From Micrococcaceae bacterium UBA6021 (lineage in GTDB: Bacteria > Actinomycetota > Actinomycetes > Actinomycetales > Micrococcaceae): DNA of 15,758 nucleotides. The position numbers and the translations under genes are program-made. Each line of letters starts with the position of its first letter. Within the stretch, counting starts at the first letter, position 1. The stretch is from NCBI GenBank assembly GCA_002427975.1, contig DIZT01000250.1, positions 6,360 through 22,117 of the forward strand. The letters run 5' to 3'. Below the pieces are notes generated by a model. The model did not search any database and had not been told where the DNA came from. It saw nothing but the letters and a program-made list of their open reading frames with translations. Below are positions 1 through 6,545 of this stretch, piece by piece.

Positions 1-390
1 CAGGAACCGGAGTACACCTGCTCGGGACCGCTGCGCGAACAGCCCGCAGTGCACACCGAAAGGGTGGCATGGATGCTCGCCATGAACCCTTATGTGGTGG
101 TGGCCGATGCCATTCCGTACCCTGTCCGGGGCACGAGTAACTTTGGCATGTCGGCGGTGGGGGCCATCGAGTCCATCAGCCAGGGGGCGCGCTACGCCAT
201 GGCCGGTCCCGAAGGCACGTACCCCTGCGCCAACGGCGAGGCCAAGCCGCGCTACCTGGTGCAGGCCACGCCCTTGTGGCCGCTGGGGCTCGGCCTGCAA
301 CTCTTGCTTGCCGGGCTGCTGATGTGGTTGGGCTGGCGCTCGCTGCGGACTCCCGCCCACAGGCTGGCCCGGGGAACGCGCATCGCCTGA
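1..390 (+). CDS. ABC-2-type transporter permease-like membrane protein, C-terminal part (5' end outside window)
   Basis: The frame is open from the first base, so the gene starts upstream of the window; the internal Met at 49 is not a credible start. What is visible is the end of a long non-membrane loop, one strongly hydrophobic segment near the C-terminus (around 'LWPLGLGLQLLLAGLLMWLG') and a short basic cytoplasmic tail. The loop holds two Cys ('YTCSG' and 'TYPCANG') and the string HTERVAWMLAMNP. The same layout (YDC, HTERIMWLAATNP, VPC, final helix) recurs in the next gene, so the two are paralogues. Six-helix permeases of this kind usually pair with an ATP-binding subunit, which would lie upstream. 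The transporter assignment is an inference; the membrane-protein nature and the paralogy are seen directly. Confidence 0.7.
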   Translation, partial: QEPEYTCSGPLREQPAVHTERVAWMLAMNPYVVVADAIPYPVRGTSNFGMSAVGAIESISQGARYAMAGPEGTYPCANGEAKPRYLVQATPLWPLGLGLQLLLAGLLMWLGWRSLRTPAHRLARGTRIA

Positions 391-496
391 ACCCGGCACT
401 GGACATCTCCGCTTGAGCGGATCACGCTTGGAATAGCTGGTCGTGCGGCCGGCGACCGAGGGGGCTGGGCCTGTCCGAGGGGATGGAGGCTCCGTC

Positions 497-1585
497 GTGG
501 CGGAAATCGAAGACACTCCTGACCTGCGTCCCCCCGCCGATGCCGTCTTCGAGCTCATCGGCGGGAGTCTGCCCAGCGAGCCAGTAATGGTCGACGGCGG
601 CTGGCCGCCACCGCGCGTACGTTCCGGCAGGTGGCTCATCACACAGATTGTGCGTGAAGCAATTTTGGCCATCCGCAGTCGCCGGTTCTGGGTAGATTCG
701 GCAGTTGTCCTGTTGGGCAGCTCCCTCGCAGCCGCGGTCATTGTTGCGGTTCTTTCCGGAGCCAGTGCGTCCGGGGCCGCCGAAACGTGGCCCTGGACCT
801 ACGTGCTGGCTGCTGCAATCCTGCCCGCGTCGGCATCCATGCTTGCCGTGCACTGGGGGTTGCTGGGGGAGTGCAGGCGGGACCAACACGATGATGGCGA
901 CCTCGGCCGTGGGTTGCCGCTGCTCGCGACAAGCGTGCGGGGCCTGATTTTTGCTGTGCTGGCATTGACCTTGCAATTGGTGCTGGCCGCCCTCGCCGGC
1001 GCCTCGGGCCGGACGGCCGTGGCTGCCGCCCTCGCCGTCGCCGTTGAATTCCTGGTGTTCGGCGCCATCGGCACGGGGGTGGCCGCGCTGCTGAAGCACC
1101 CGGTGCGGGCGGGTATTCTCGGCTGGGTGCTCGCCATAGCCCTGGTTGCCGGGAATGTGGCTGCCGTATGGGCGCTGATGCCCGCTGTCCGTTCGGAAGA
1201 CCCGGTAACAGTCGCAATCAACGTCAAGCATGGTCCCTTTGGCGAAGCTGTCGCCTACGACTGCGCGCCTGAAGCGGTGGGCAATGCAGAAATATTCCAT
1301 ACGGAACGGATCATGTGGTTGGCCGCCACAAACCCAGTCGTCATTTTCACGATGATGGCAGCGGATACCGGGCTTGCCGACGGTATTCCGGGATGGATTC
1401 CAGCGGCGCTTCAGTCGGCCGGTGACGGAAGCCAGGTTCCGTGTGTGGGCGGCGTTCCCCTGGTCGAAGACTCGATGCACGCCCCGTTGGCCGCTATCGG
1501 CCTTGCGCTGCAGGGAACCTTGGCCGCCCTCCTCCTTGCCGCCGGTCAACGGTCTGCCCGACGCCGGCTGGCCACAGCTGCCTAA
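497..1585 (+). CDS. ABC-2-type transporter permease-like membrane protein, six predicted helices
   Basis: Encodes 362 residues from GTG 497, chosen because GGAGG lies at 485-489 with a 7-base spacer. An in-frame GTG at 443 would add 18 residues but has no ribosome site. A soluble N-terminus of about 65 residues is followed by hydrophobic segments beginning near FWVDSAVVLLG, WTYVLAAAILP, VRGLIFAVLAL, AAALAVAVEFL, AGILGWVLAIA and, after a loop of about 110 residues, LAAIGLALQGTLAALLL. Six helices with a long loop before the last one fits an ABC-2-type permease. The loop repeats the upstream paralogue's pattern (YDC, HTERIMW, NPVVIF, VPC). The 106-base gap to the preceding gene and shared strand suggest one operon. 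The substrate cannot be told from sequence. The gene ends 25 bases before the convergent recR stop. Confidence 0.72.
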   Translation: MAEIEDTPDLRPPADAVFELIGGSLPSEPVMVDGGWPPPRVRSGRWLITQIVREAILAIRSRRFWVDSAVVLLGSSLAAAVIVAVLSGASASGAAETWPWTYVLAAAILPASASMLAVHWGLLGECRRDQHDDGDLGRGLPLLATSVRGLIFAVLALTLQLVLAALAGASGRTAVAAALAVAVEFLVFGAIGTGVAALLKHPVRAGILGWVLAIALVAGNVAAVWALMPAVRSEDPVTVAINVKHGPFGEAVAYDCAPEAVGNAEIFHTERIMWLAATNPVVIFTMMAADTGLADGIPGWIPAALQSAGDGSQVPCVGGVPLVEDSMHAPLAAIGLALQGTLAALLLAAGQRSARRRLATAA

Positions 1586-1592
1586 ACCCGCA

Positions 1593-1606
1593 GGCTGCTG
1601 GCAGCC
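1593..1606. terminator. Possible bidirectional hairpin between convergent genes
   Basis: The inverted repeat GGCTGC-TG-GCAGCC sits in the 25-base gap between the permease stop and the recR stop. It would fold as a 5-bp stem with a 4-base loop on either strand. There is no T-run on either side, so it is at most a weak terminator; it is listed because of its position between two converging transcripts. Confidence 0.3.
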
Positions 1607-1610
1607 CAGG

Positions 1611-2210
1611 TCAGGTCAGTGCGTTGCGGCGGCCCTCGAACGCCCGGCCGAGTGTCACCTCGTCGGCGTACTCAAGGTCACCGCCTACCGGCAGGCCGGA
1701 GGCGAGCCTGGTGACAGCGATGCCGATCGTTTTCAGCATCCGCGCCAGGTACGTGGCCGTCGCTTCACCTTCGAGGTTGGGGTCGGTGGCGATGATGACT
1801 TCCTGGATGGCGCCGTCGTTCAGGCGTGTCAGCAGCTCCCGGATCCGCAGCTGCTCGGGTCCGACTCCGGCGATGGGGTTGATGGCCCCGCCCAGCACGT
1901 GGTACCGGCCGCGGAAGGACCGGGTGCGCTCCACGGCCAGGACGTCCTTGGACTCCTCCACCACACAAATGATTGACGGGTCCCGCCGCGGATCCCGGCA
2001 AATGTTGCAGAGTTCCTGCTCGGTGACATTGCCGCACACCGTGCAGAACTTCACGCGCTCCTTCACCGTGGTGATGGCTTCCACCAGTCGCTTCATGTCC
2101 TGGGGGTCTGCCTCGAGGATGTGGAAGGCCAGCCGTTGGGCGGACTTGGGACCCACACCGGGAAGGCGTCCGAGCTCGTCAATCAGCTCTTGGACTGCAC
2201 CTTCGTACAC
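1611..2210 (-). CDS. recR: Recombination mediator protein RecR
   Basis: Encodes 199 residues, the normal length for RecR, which works with RecF/RecO to load RecA at single-strand gaps. In order: an N-terminal helix-hairpin-helix ([19 protein letters not shown], about residues 14-32), a four-Cys zinc site (C56, C59, C68, C71 in [16 protein letters not shown]), and a Toprim domain from about residue 80 with the acidic strand ICVVEE and the motif [11 protein letters not shown]. The C-terminal [20 protein letters not shown] stretch is typical of the family. The start is GTG 2208-2210, preceded by AGAGG five bases upstream. It lies 75 bases downstream of dnaX on the same strand and is probably co-transcribed with it. 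Nothing is missing; the assignment is secure. Confidence 0.98.
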   Translation of the reverse strand: MYEGAVQELIDELGRLPGVGPKSAQRLAFHILEADPQDMKRLVEAITTVKERVKFCTVCGNVTEQELCNICRDPRRDPSIICVVEESKDVLAVERTRSFRGRYHVLGGAINPIAGVGPEQLRIRELLTRLNDGAIQEVIIATDPNLEGEATATYLARMLKTIGIAVTRLASGLPVGGDLEYADEVTLGRAFEGRRNALT

Positions 2211-2285
2211 GTTTTCCTCTTTTGGTTTGGCTTGGATGTTGAACGGACAGTGCCCGGGCGCGGCCAGGGTTCGGGGCGGCCGTGG

Positions 2286-5200
2286 TTAGAACCGGGAGAC
2301 GACCGGGCTTCCGTCCGGCGCCCGCTCCTCGATCAGCTTCCCGCCCAGAATACGCTCGACGGCGGCGCGTCCAAAGACTCCGGATTCCTCGATGGTTTCA
2401 TCGTCAGCGCTGGGGATGTCCTGCACATATGTGGTCGCTGTTGCCCGGGCCGGAGCCTTGGCGCGTCCGGCTTCGGCCTCGGGGCTGTTGGACAGACGCT
2501 GGTAAAGACTTTGCCGGGCTGCGGCCGCGGACTCGGAGGTCGCCGGAGCCGGCTGCAGTGCTGCTGCGGCCGGGGCAGCCGATGCCATGGCGTACTCACG
2601 GACCTCCGCGGGTGCGGGAACGACAGGCTCCGGGGCCTGGCCTGCGGTAGCTCCAGGGGCTTGGCTGGCCGGCACGGTGCTGTGGGAGACCGCGCCGTCG
2701 GGTACGGGGCCGTCGGGTACGGCGCTGTGGGAGACCGCGCTGTCGGGTACGGGGCTGTGCGAAGTTGAGGCTGCGGCCACGGCCGGCAGGCCCCAACTGG
2801 CGTCGGCATCGGACTGGCTGGCGGCAGGTGAAGTCTGGGGGATCTGGGCAGTGGCGGGCTCGTAGCTGGGTGCGGAAGCGGCGGTCATGACTTCGTCAGG
2901 AACGGACGTGGTGGGGCCCTTGCCCACGTTGGGCTCGGTGCCAACGACCCACACGCCGGGTGCCTGCTCGACGGCCCGGCCCCACGGATCCTTGGCCGTA
3001 TCGGGCTCTGACGGAGCAGCGGCCGATGCGCTGGCGGAGGATGTGCTGGCCGGGGAAGCGCCGGCGGCTTTAGCCTTTGGGGTACTTCGAGTGGCCCGCT
3101 TGGTGGATGCAGCCGAGGGAGGCCCGGCCTGTGAAGGTGACAGGCGTGGCTCGGCCGCGGCGGAAGGATCCCAGTCCATGGGGGGTTCCTCGTCCAGCGG
3201 CGGAGCATCTTCGTCGCGCGGAGGACCCCAGTCGTCATCGGAGTAGGCGAAGGAACCGGTGGTGTCGGAGTCCGGCTCGGCGGGGCCTGGCTGATCAGGT
3301 GCAGCCGGGGCCTGGACGGAGGGTTCAGCAGCACGTGGGGTGGGAGCGGAGGCAGCGGCCGGTGCGGGCACAGAGGCGGTGGCATCGACCACAGGCGGGG
3401 AAACGGCGCTGGCAGGGGCCAGGCCCCACGCGACGTCGGCTGAGCTGGCCGGTACTTCCCGGCTAGCGGGTGCTTTTGGGTTTGGCTCAGCGCTCGCTGC
3501 ACTGTTGGCGCCACCGGCGACAGCGGCGATCTGGCAGTCGATGCCCACCGTTTTGTGGATCGCCTGCCGCAGGTTCTCCGAGTGGTCGGCCCGGCCAAAG
3601 GCGCCCGCCAATCCCGTGGTGGTGAAGGACAGTGTTAGGACCTGCCCGTCGAATGCACCTACCTGGGCGTTCGGCTCCACCAGCGCCCACGTGCTGCGCT
3701 TGATCTTGGATAGCGTCTGCAGAACCTCGGGCCAGGCGCGGCGCAGGACCTCGACATCGCCCGTGCCTGCTGCACGAGGAGCTGGTGCACCCGTAGCTGG
3801 TGCCTCTGGTCCTGATGCGCCTGGCGCTCCGGGGCTGGCCGGGGCAGGGCCAGCGGGGGTGGGCGCAAGGGTGGCGGGAGCGTTGGCCGCTGGAGCTGTC
3901 CTTGCCGCGGGAGCAGCCGGGGGAACCGCGCGTGCGTCCGCCGGACCGACCTGCGCGGTGGGATGGCCGGTTGCCTGCGCCGCTGAGGGGGGCCGCGCGC
4001 CAGTGGGCTCATCAACGGGCCAGTCGTTGGTGCTGACCCTGGGCGGCGTCAGTGACGGCCTGGCTTGGTCCGTCCCAACCGTCTGCGGCCGCGCTGATTC
4101 GGGGCCGGCAGCCGCGGCCGGCGTTGAAGGCTGTGGGGTGGCAACAGGGAGAACAGCAGCCGGCGGTGCAGAAACCGGTACTTCAGAAACCGGCGCTGCA
4201 GCAGCGGGCACCTCAGAAGCCGGCACTGTCGAAACCGCAGCACCTGCCGGGGCGGGAGCGCCGACGTCGTCCCCGCCATAGTTGAGGCGCCGCTCCACGC
4301 GGTCGATCCGGGCAGCGATGCCGCGTTCGGTCTGTTCCGAACTGGGGAGCAGGATGCGGGCGCAGAGGAGCTCCAGGTGCAGGCGGGGGGAGGTGGCGCC
4401 GGTCATCTCGGTCAACGCGGTGTTGGTGACATCCGCGGCGCGCGAGAGTTCGGAAGCCCCGAGATTGTGGGCCTGGTTCTGGAGCCGGGCGATCTGGTCC
4501 GCCGGCATCCCGCGCAGGATGACGTGGGCGCTTTCGGGCATGGCCTGGACAATGATGAGGTCGCGGAAGCGTTCCAGCAGGTCCTCGACGAAGCGGCGGG
4601 GATCGTGGCCGGTCTGAACAACGCGGTCCACGGCCCGGAACACGGTGGCGGCATCGGAGGCGGCCACGGCTTCCACCACGTCATCAAGCAGCGACGCGTG
4701 GGTGTAGCCCAGGAGGGCAACAGCCAGTTCGTAGTCGAGGCCGTTGGGGCCGGCGCCGGCCATCAGCTGGTCCAGCACGGACAGTGAATCGCGGACGGAA
4801 CCCCCTCCTGCCCGGACTACCAGGGACAGCACGCCGGGGGCAACCGGAACGTTCTCCTGGTTGCAGAGGAGCTCCAGGTACGCCATCAACGGCTCCGGCG
4901 GGACAAGCCGGAAAGGGTAGTGGTGCGTGCGGGAGCGGATGGTGCCGATGACCTTGTCCGGCTCCGTGGTGGCGAAGATGAACTTGATGTGCTCCGGCGG
5001 CTCTTCCACGATCTTGAGCAGGGCGTTGAACCCGGCCGACGTAACCATGTGGGCCTCATCGATGATGAAGATCTTGTAGCGGTCACGCACGGGGGCATAC
5101 GTTGCGCGCTCCCGGAGGTCGCGGGCGTCATCCACGCCACCGTGGCTCGCGGCGTCAATCTCGATGACATCCAGTGAGCCCGAACCGCCGCGGGCAAGTT

Positions 5201-5447
5201 CAACACAGCTGGGGCACGTGCCGCAGGGAGTGTCCGTGGGTCCCTGGGCGCAGTTCAGGCAGCGGGCAAGGATGCGGGCAGAAGTGGTCTTACCGCAGCC
5301 GCGTGGACCGGAAAACAGGTAGGCGTGGTTGACACGGTTTTTCCGAAGGGCCGTCATCAGCGGCTCCGTGACATGTTCCTGCCCGATAACGTCAGCGAAG
5401 GAGTCCGGACGGTATCTGCGGTAAAGGGCGGTAGTTGTAGCAGTCAC
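2286..5447 (-). CDS. dnaX: DNA polymerase III subunit gamma/tau
   Basis: Encodes 1053 residues, the clamp-loader ATPase of the replisome. The N-terminal AAA+ domain shows Walker A GPRGCGKTT (47-55), a zinc module with C66, C75, C78 and C81, Walker B IIDEAH (128-133), the sensor strand ATTEP (about 159-163), and RSRTHHYPF, where many bacteria have the arginine finger in an SRC motif (here SRT). A collar-type helical domain continues to about residue 370. The remaining ~660 residues are Ala/Pro/Ser-rich and disordered-looking, interrupted by one ordered block (about 562-642, from DVEVLRRAWPEVL) and closed by a conserved-looking end with DDETIEESGVFGRAAVERILGGKLIEE. The start is GTG 5445-5447 with a modest TAGGG upstream. 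No A-run slippery site was seen, so tau alone is expected. SRP RNA lies just upstream and recR just downstream. Confidence 0.97.
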   Translation of the reverse strand: MTATTTALYRRYRPDSFADVIGQEHVTEPLMTALRKNRVNHAYLFSGPRGCGKTTSARILARCLNCAQGPTDTPCGTCPSCVELARGGSGSLDVIEIDAASHGGVDDARDLRERATYAPVRDRYKIFIIDEAHMVTSAGFNALLKIVEEPPEHIKFIFATTEPDKVIGTIRSRTHHYPFRLVPPEPLMAYLELLCNQENVPVAPGVLSLVVRAGGGSVRDSLSVLDQLMAGAGPNGLDYELAVALLGYTHASLLDDVVEAVAASDAATVFRAVDRVVQTGHDPRRFVEDLLERFRDLIIVQAMPESAHVILRGMPADQIARLQNQAHNLGASELSRAADVTNTALTEMTGATSPRLHLELLCARILLPSSEQTERGIAARIDRVERRLNYGGDDVGAPAPAGAAVSTVPASEVPAAAAPVSEVPVSAPPAAVLPVATPQPSTPAAAAGPESARPQTVGTDQARPSLTPPRVSTNDWPVDEPTGARPPSAAQATGHPTAQVGPADARAVPPAAPAARTAPAANAPATLAPTPAGPAPASPGAPGASGPEAPATGAPAPRAAGTGDVEVLRRAWPEVLQTLSKIKRSTWALVEPNAQVGAFDGQVLTLSFTTTGLAGAFGRADHSENLRQAIHKTVGIDCQIAAVAGGANSAASAEPNPKAPASREVPASSADVAWGLAPASAVSPPVVDATASVPAPAAASAPTPRAAEPSVQAPAAPDQPGPAEPDSDTTGSFAYSDDDWGPPRDEDAPPLDEEPPMDWDPSAAAEPRLSPSQAGPPSAASTKRATRSTPKAKAAGASPASTSSASASAAAPSEPDTAKDPWGRAVEQAPGVWVVGTEPNVGKGPTTSVPDEVMTAASAPSYEPATAQIPQTSPAASQSDADASWGLPAVAAASTSHSPVPDSAVSHSAVPDGPVPDGAVSHSTVPASQAPGATAGQAPEPVVPAPAEVREYAMASAAPAAAALQPAPATSESAAAARQSLYQRLSNSPEAEAGRAKAPARATATTYVQDIPSADDETIEESGVFGRAAVERILGGKLIEERAPDGSPVVSRF
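2678..2767. repeat. Six 15-bp tandem units inside the dnaX tail
   Basis: Units of 15 bases start at 2678, 2693, 2708, 2723, 2738 and 2753, alternating between a gcgctgtgggagacc form and a gcgccgtcgggtacg form; the last is degenerate. On the coding (-) strand they give pentapeptides of the type (A/P/T)-V-(P/S)-(D/H)-(G/S), for example AVPDS, AVSHS and PVPDG. Because 15 is a multiple of 3, unit gain or loss keeps the frame. They lie in the disordered tau tail. Confidence 0.8.
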
Positions 5448-5499
5448 GAGGAAACCCTACCAATCCGGGCTGACATTCTGCCGCCCTGTGGGGGAATAG

Positions 5500-5591
5500 T
5501 AAAGACCCCCCATGCACCCGCCAGAGCCCGTTTACCCTTGCTACCTTCCGGTCCTGGGGGAGTTCAACAGGATGACGCCACATGAGGGGCC
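5500..5591 (-). ncRNA. ffs: Signal recognition particle RNA, small bacterial (4.5S) type
   Basis: Read on the - strand, the sequence contains the conserved SRP domain IV: CCAGGACCGGAAGGTAGCAAGG, with the GGAA tetraloop at 5549-5546 closed by ACC/GGT and flanked by the asymmetric AGG/AGCA internal loop. Beyond it, the ends pair: CCCCTCATG near 5589-5581 pairs with CATGGGGGG at 5514-5506 (one G-U). The 5' end near 5591 is supported by a TAAACT -10 box seven bases before it; the 3' end is approximate. The RNA binds Ffh and directs membrane proteins to FtsY and the Sec channel. Its location just ahead of dnaX agrees with gene order known in actinobacteria. Confidence 0.93.
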
Positions 5592-5598
5592 GCAGACA

Positions 5599-5628
5599 AG
5601 TTTACCCGAAGATTCAGGAAGGTCGGGA
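5599..5628 (-). promoter_or_regulatory. Probable promoter of the SRP RNA gene
   Basis: On the - strand, TAAACT (5604-5599) ends seven bases before the GGCCCC that begins the SRP RNA, a normal -10 distance. A -35 match at 17-18 bases is weak (CCCGAC or TCCCGA around 5628-5622). The -10 box is the convincing part. Confidence 0.5.
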
Positions 5629-5690
5629 CGGTCGGTTCAGTGGCCCGGCAGAGCCCGATCAGGTGCCGTTTTTGCCTTTCGCGGCCCTGG

Positions 5691-5728
5691 CCCGCTTGAG
5701 CTGTGCGGGCCCACACCGCTCAAGCGGG
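5691..5728 (-). terminator. Strong stem-loop downstream of the Nif3/CutA-like gene
   Basis: Perfect 11-bp arms CCCGCTTGAGC (5691-5701) and GCTCAAGCGGG (5718-5728) enclose TGTG...CACA, which can extend the stem past a two-base bulge. It sits 32 bases beyond the stop of the - strand gene ending at 5761 and upstream of the SRP RNA promoter, the right place for a terminator that insulates the two. There is no U-tract after it on either strand, so it would be an atypical terminator; a protein-binding site is the alternative. Confidence 0.45.
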
Positions 5729-5760
5729 TCGGGGCAGTTCATAAAGGACGCCGACGGCGG

Positions 5761-6087
5761 CTAGCGGCGCCACCCGTCCACCGGCCAGCTCATGAAAGCA
5801 GGCTCCTCGTACGGGTGGGCTGCCCGCAGAGCCCGCACCACGGCGTCGAGCATCTCATCCTCCACTACGCACTCGATGCGGGTTTCAGGCACCCGCTCCC
5901 CGGCCCCAACGGCCCCGATGAACGGCTCGGCGCCGGTCAGGGGAGTGAAACGCCCGGTGCCCGGAGAGGTGAAGGCGCAGTGCGAATAGTTCCCGATCCG
6001 GCCTGCGCCGGCGTCTCCGATGGCCGCGAGCAGCGCCTCGGTGTGCGTCTGCGGAACATAAACCACCAGGGCATTCAGCTGTTTCAT
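5761..6087 (-). CDS. Free-standing Nif3-type CutA/PII-like small protein
   Basis: Encodes 108 residues from ATG 6087, chosen because AGGA lies seven bases upstream; an in-frame ATG at 6132 would add 15 residues without a good ribosome site. The sequence matches the middle (inserted) domain of Nif3/YqfO family proteins: an opening strand LNALVVYVPQTHTEALLAAI, then NYSHCAFTSPGTGRFTPLTGAEPFIG, VPETRIECVVEDEMLDAVVRAL and the hallmark AHPYEEPAF near residues 90-98. Here the domain stands alone, with no flanking metal-binding Nif3 halves. Such lone proteins fold like CutA/PII trimers, but the ligand and role are unknown. It is transcribed towards the SRP RNA gene, separated from it by a strong hairpin. 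The family call is good; the function is open. Confidence 0.82.
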   Translation of the reverse strand: MKQLNALVVYVPQTHTEALLAAIGDAGAGRIGNYSHCAFTSPGTGRFTPLTGAEPFIGAVGAGERVPETRIECVVEDEMLDAVVRALRAAHPYEEPAFMSWPVDGWRR

Positions 6088-6338
6088 GGCTTCATCCTGC
6101 CAAGCAGGCTGGGTTAAGGGTGCACTTTTCATTGCTTATCCGGCGGGCAGGCACGATCATAGGTATGTACACCGATTGGGGCAATCTCAAGATTGTGAGC
6201 TGCGGGGCCTGGCACGGGGCCGGACCCGGCAGCTCAACGGGTACCGGTGGAATGGGCGCATTGGGGGCGTCCATTTTGGCGTTAATGCCCACATCCGCTC
6301 GGCCACGTTCCAGGATGCGCGCAGCGCTCCGGCGCCAA
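6088..6338. other. Gap with no convincing gene
   Basis: The space between the Nif3/CutA-like gene and the tRNA promoter holds short open frames on both strands. The best-looking one begins at ATG 6165 (MYTDWGNLKIVSCGAWHGAG...) and runs to 6365, but it has no ribosome site, runs into the tRNA promoter and resembles no family I know. I do not call a gene here. Confidence 0.5.
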
Positions 6339-6368
6339 TTGGGCGATGCCGGAAAGTTCAGGTAGTCT
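6339..6368 (+). promoter_or_regulatory. Probable promoter of tRNA-Ser
   Basis: TTGGGC (6339-6344) and TAGTCT (6363-6368) are separated by 18 bases and lie just ahead of the tRNA, predicting a start near 6375 and a leader of about 20 bases. Both boxes are reasonable matches to the housekeeping sigma consensus. Confidence 0.5.
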
Positions 6369-6396
6369 AGTGTCTGCTTTTGATTCAGAAGCAGCT

Positions 6397-6484
6397 GGAG
6401 AATTCGCCTAGCGGCCTATGGCGCACGCCTGGAACGCGTGTTGGGTTAACGCCCTCGGGGGTTCAAATCCCCCATTCTCCGCCA
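6397..6484 (+). tRNA. tRNA-Ser (anticodon GGA)
   Basis: The acceptor arms GGAGAAT (6397-6403) and ATTCTCC (6474-6480) pair fully, followed by discriminator G and an encoded CCA (6482-6484). The anticodon stem CACGC/GCGTG encloses loop CTGGAAC, giving anticodon GGA, which reads UCC and UCU. A long variable arm (class II, as expected for serine) and a T-arm with GGTTCAAATCC are present. The gene has its own promoter and terminator and is not part of a tRNA cluster. I see no integrated element next to it. Confidence 0.97.
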
Positions 6485-6489
6485 AATTA

Positions 6490-6524
6490 ATCCCGGTCCT
6501 GACCTCGTCAGGACCGGGATTTTT
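6490..6524 (+). terminator. Rho-independent terminator of tRNA-Ser
   Basis: A perfect 14-bp stem, ATCCCGGTCCTGAC / GTCAGGACCGGGAT (6490-6503 and 6507-6520), with the loop CTC, followed by TTTT (6521-6524). It begins six bases after the tRNA CCA end. It is the clearest intrinsic terminator in the window. Confidence 0.93.
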
Positions 6525-6545
6525 GCGTCCCGCCCTGCTGCCGGG

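Noticed and set aside
408..421. TCCGCT-TG-AGCGGA inverted repeat between the two permease genes
   Set aside because: Very short with a two-base loop and no T-run; the two genes most likely share a transcript.
422..1549. Long - strand open frame opposite the second permease gene
   Set aside because: Its product is Gly/Arg/His/Gln-rich without domains, while the + strand frame gives six clean membrane helices with a good ribosome site. It is an antisense shadow in GC-rich DNA.
3340..4281. 313-codon + strand open frame inside dnaX
   Set aside because: An Ala/Gly-rich mirror of the low-complexity tau tail; it has no domain and lies wholly within a certain gene.
4900..5447. Possible programmed frameshift site producing a short gamma form of DnaX
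   Set aside because: No A-rich slippery heptamer or equivalent was seen in the coding strand; the long single frame argues for tau only.
6397..6545. tRNA-Ser as an integration site for a mobile element
   Set aside because: The tRNA is followed at once by its own perfect terminator and a housekeeping-type gene; no integrase or repeated tRNA 3' end was found.
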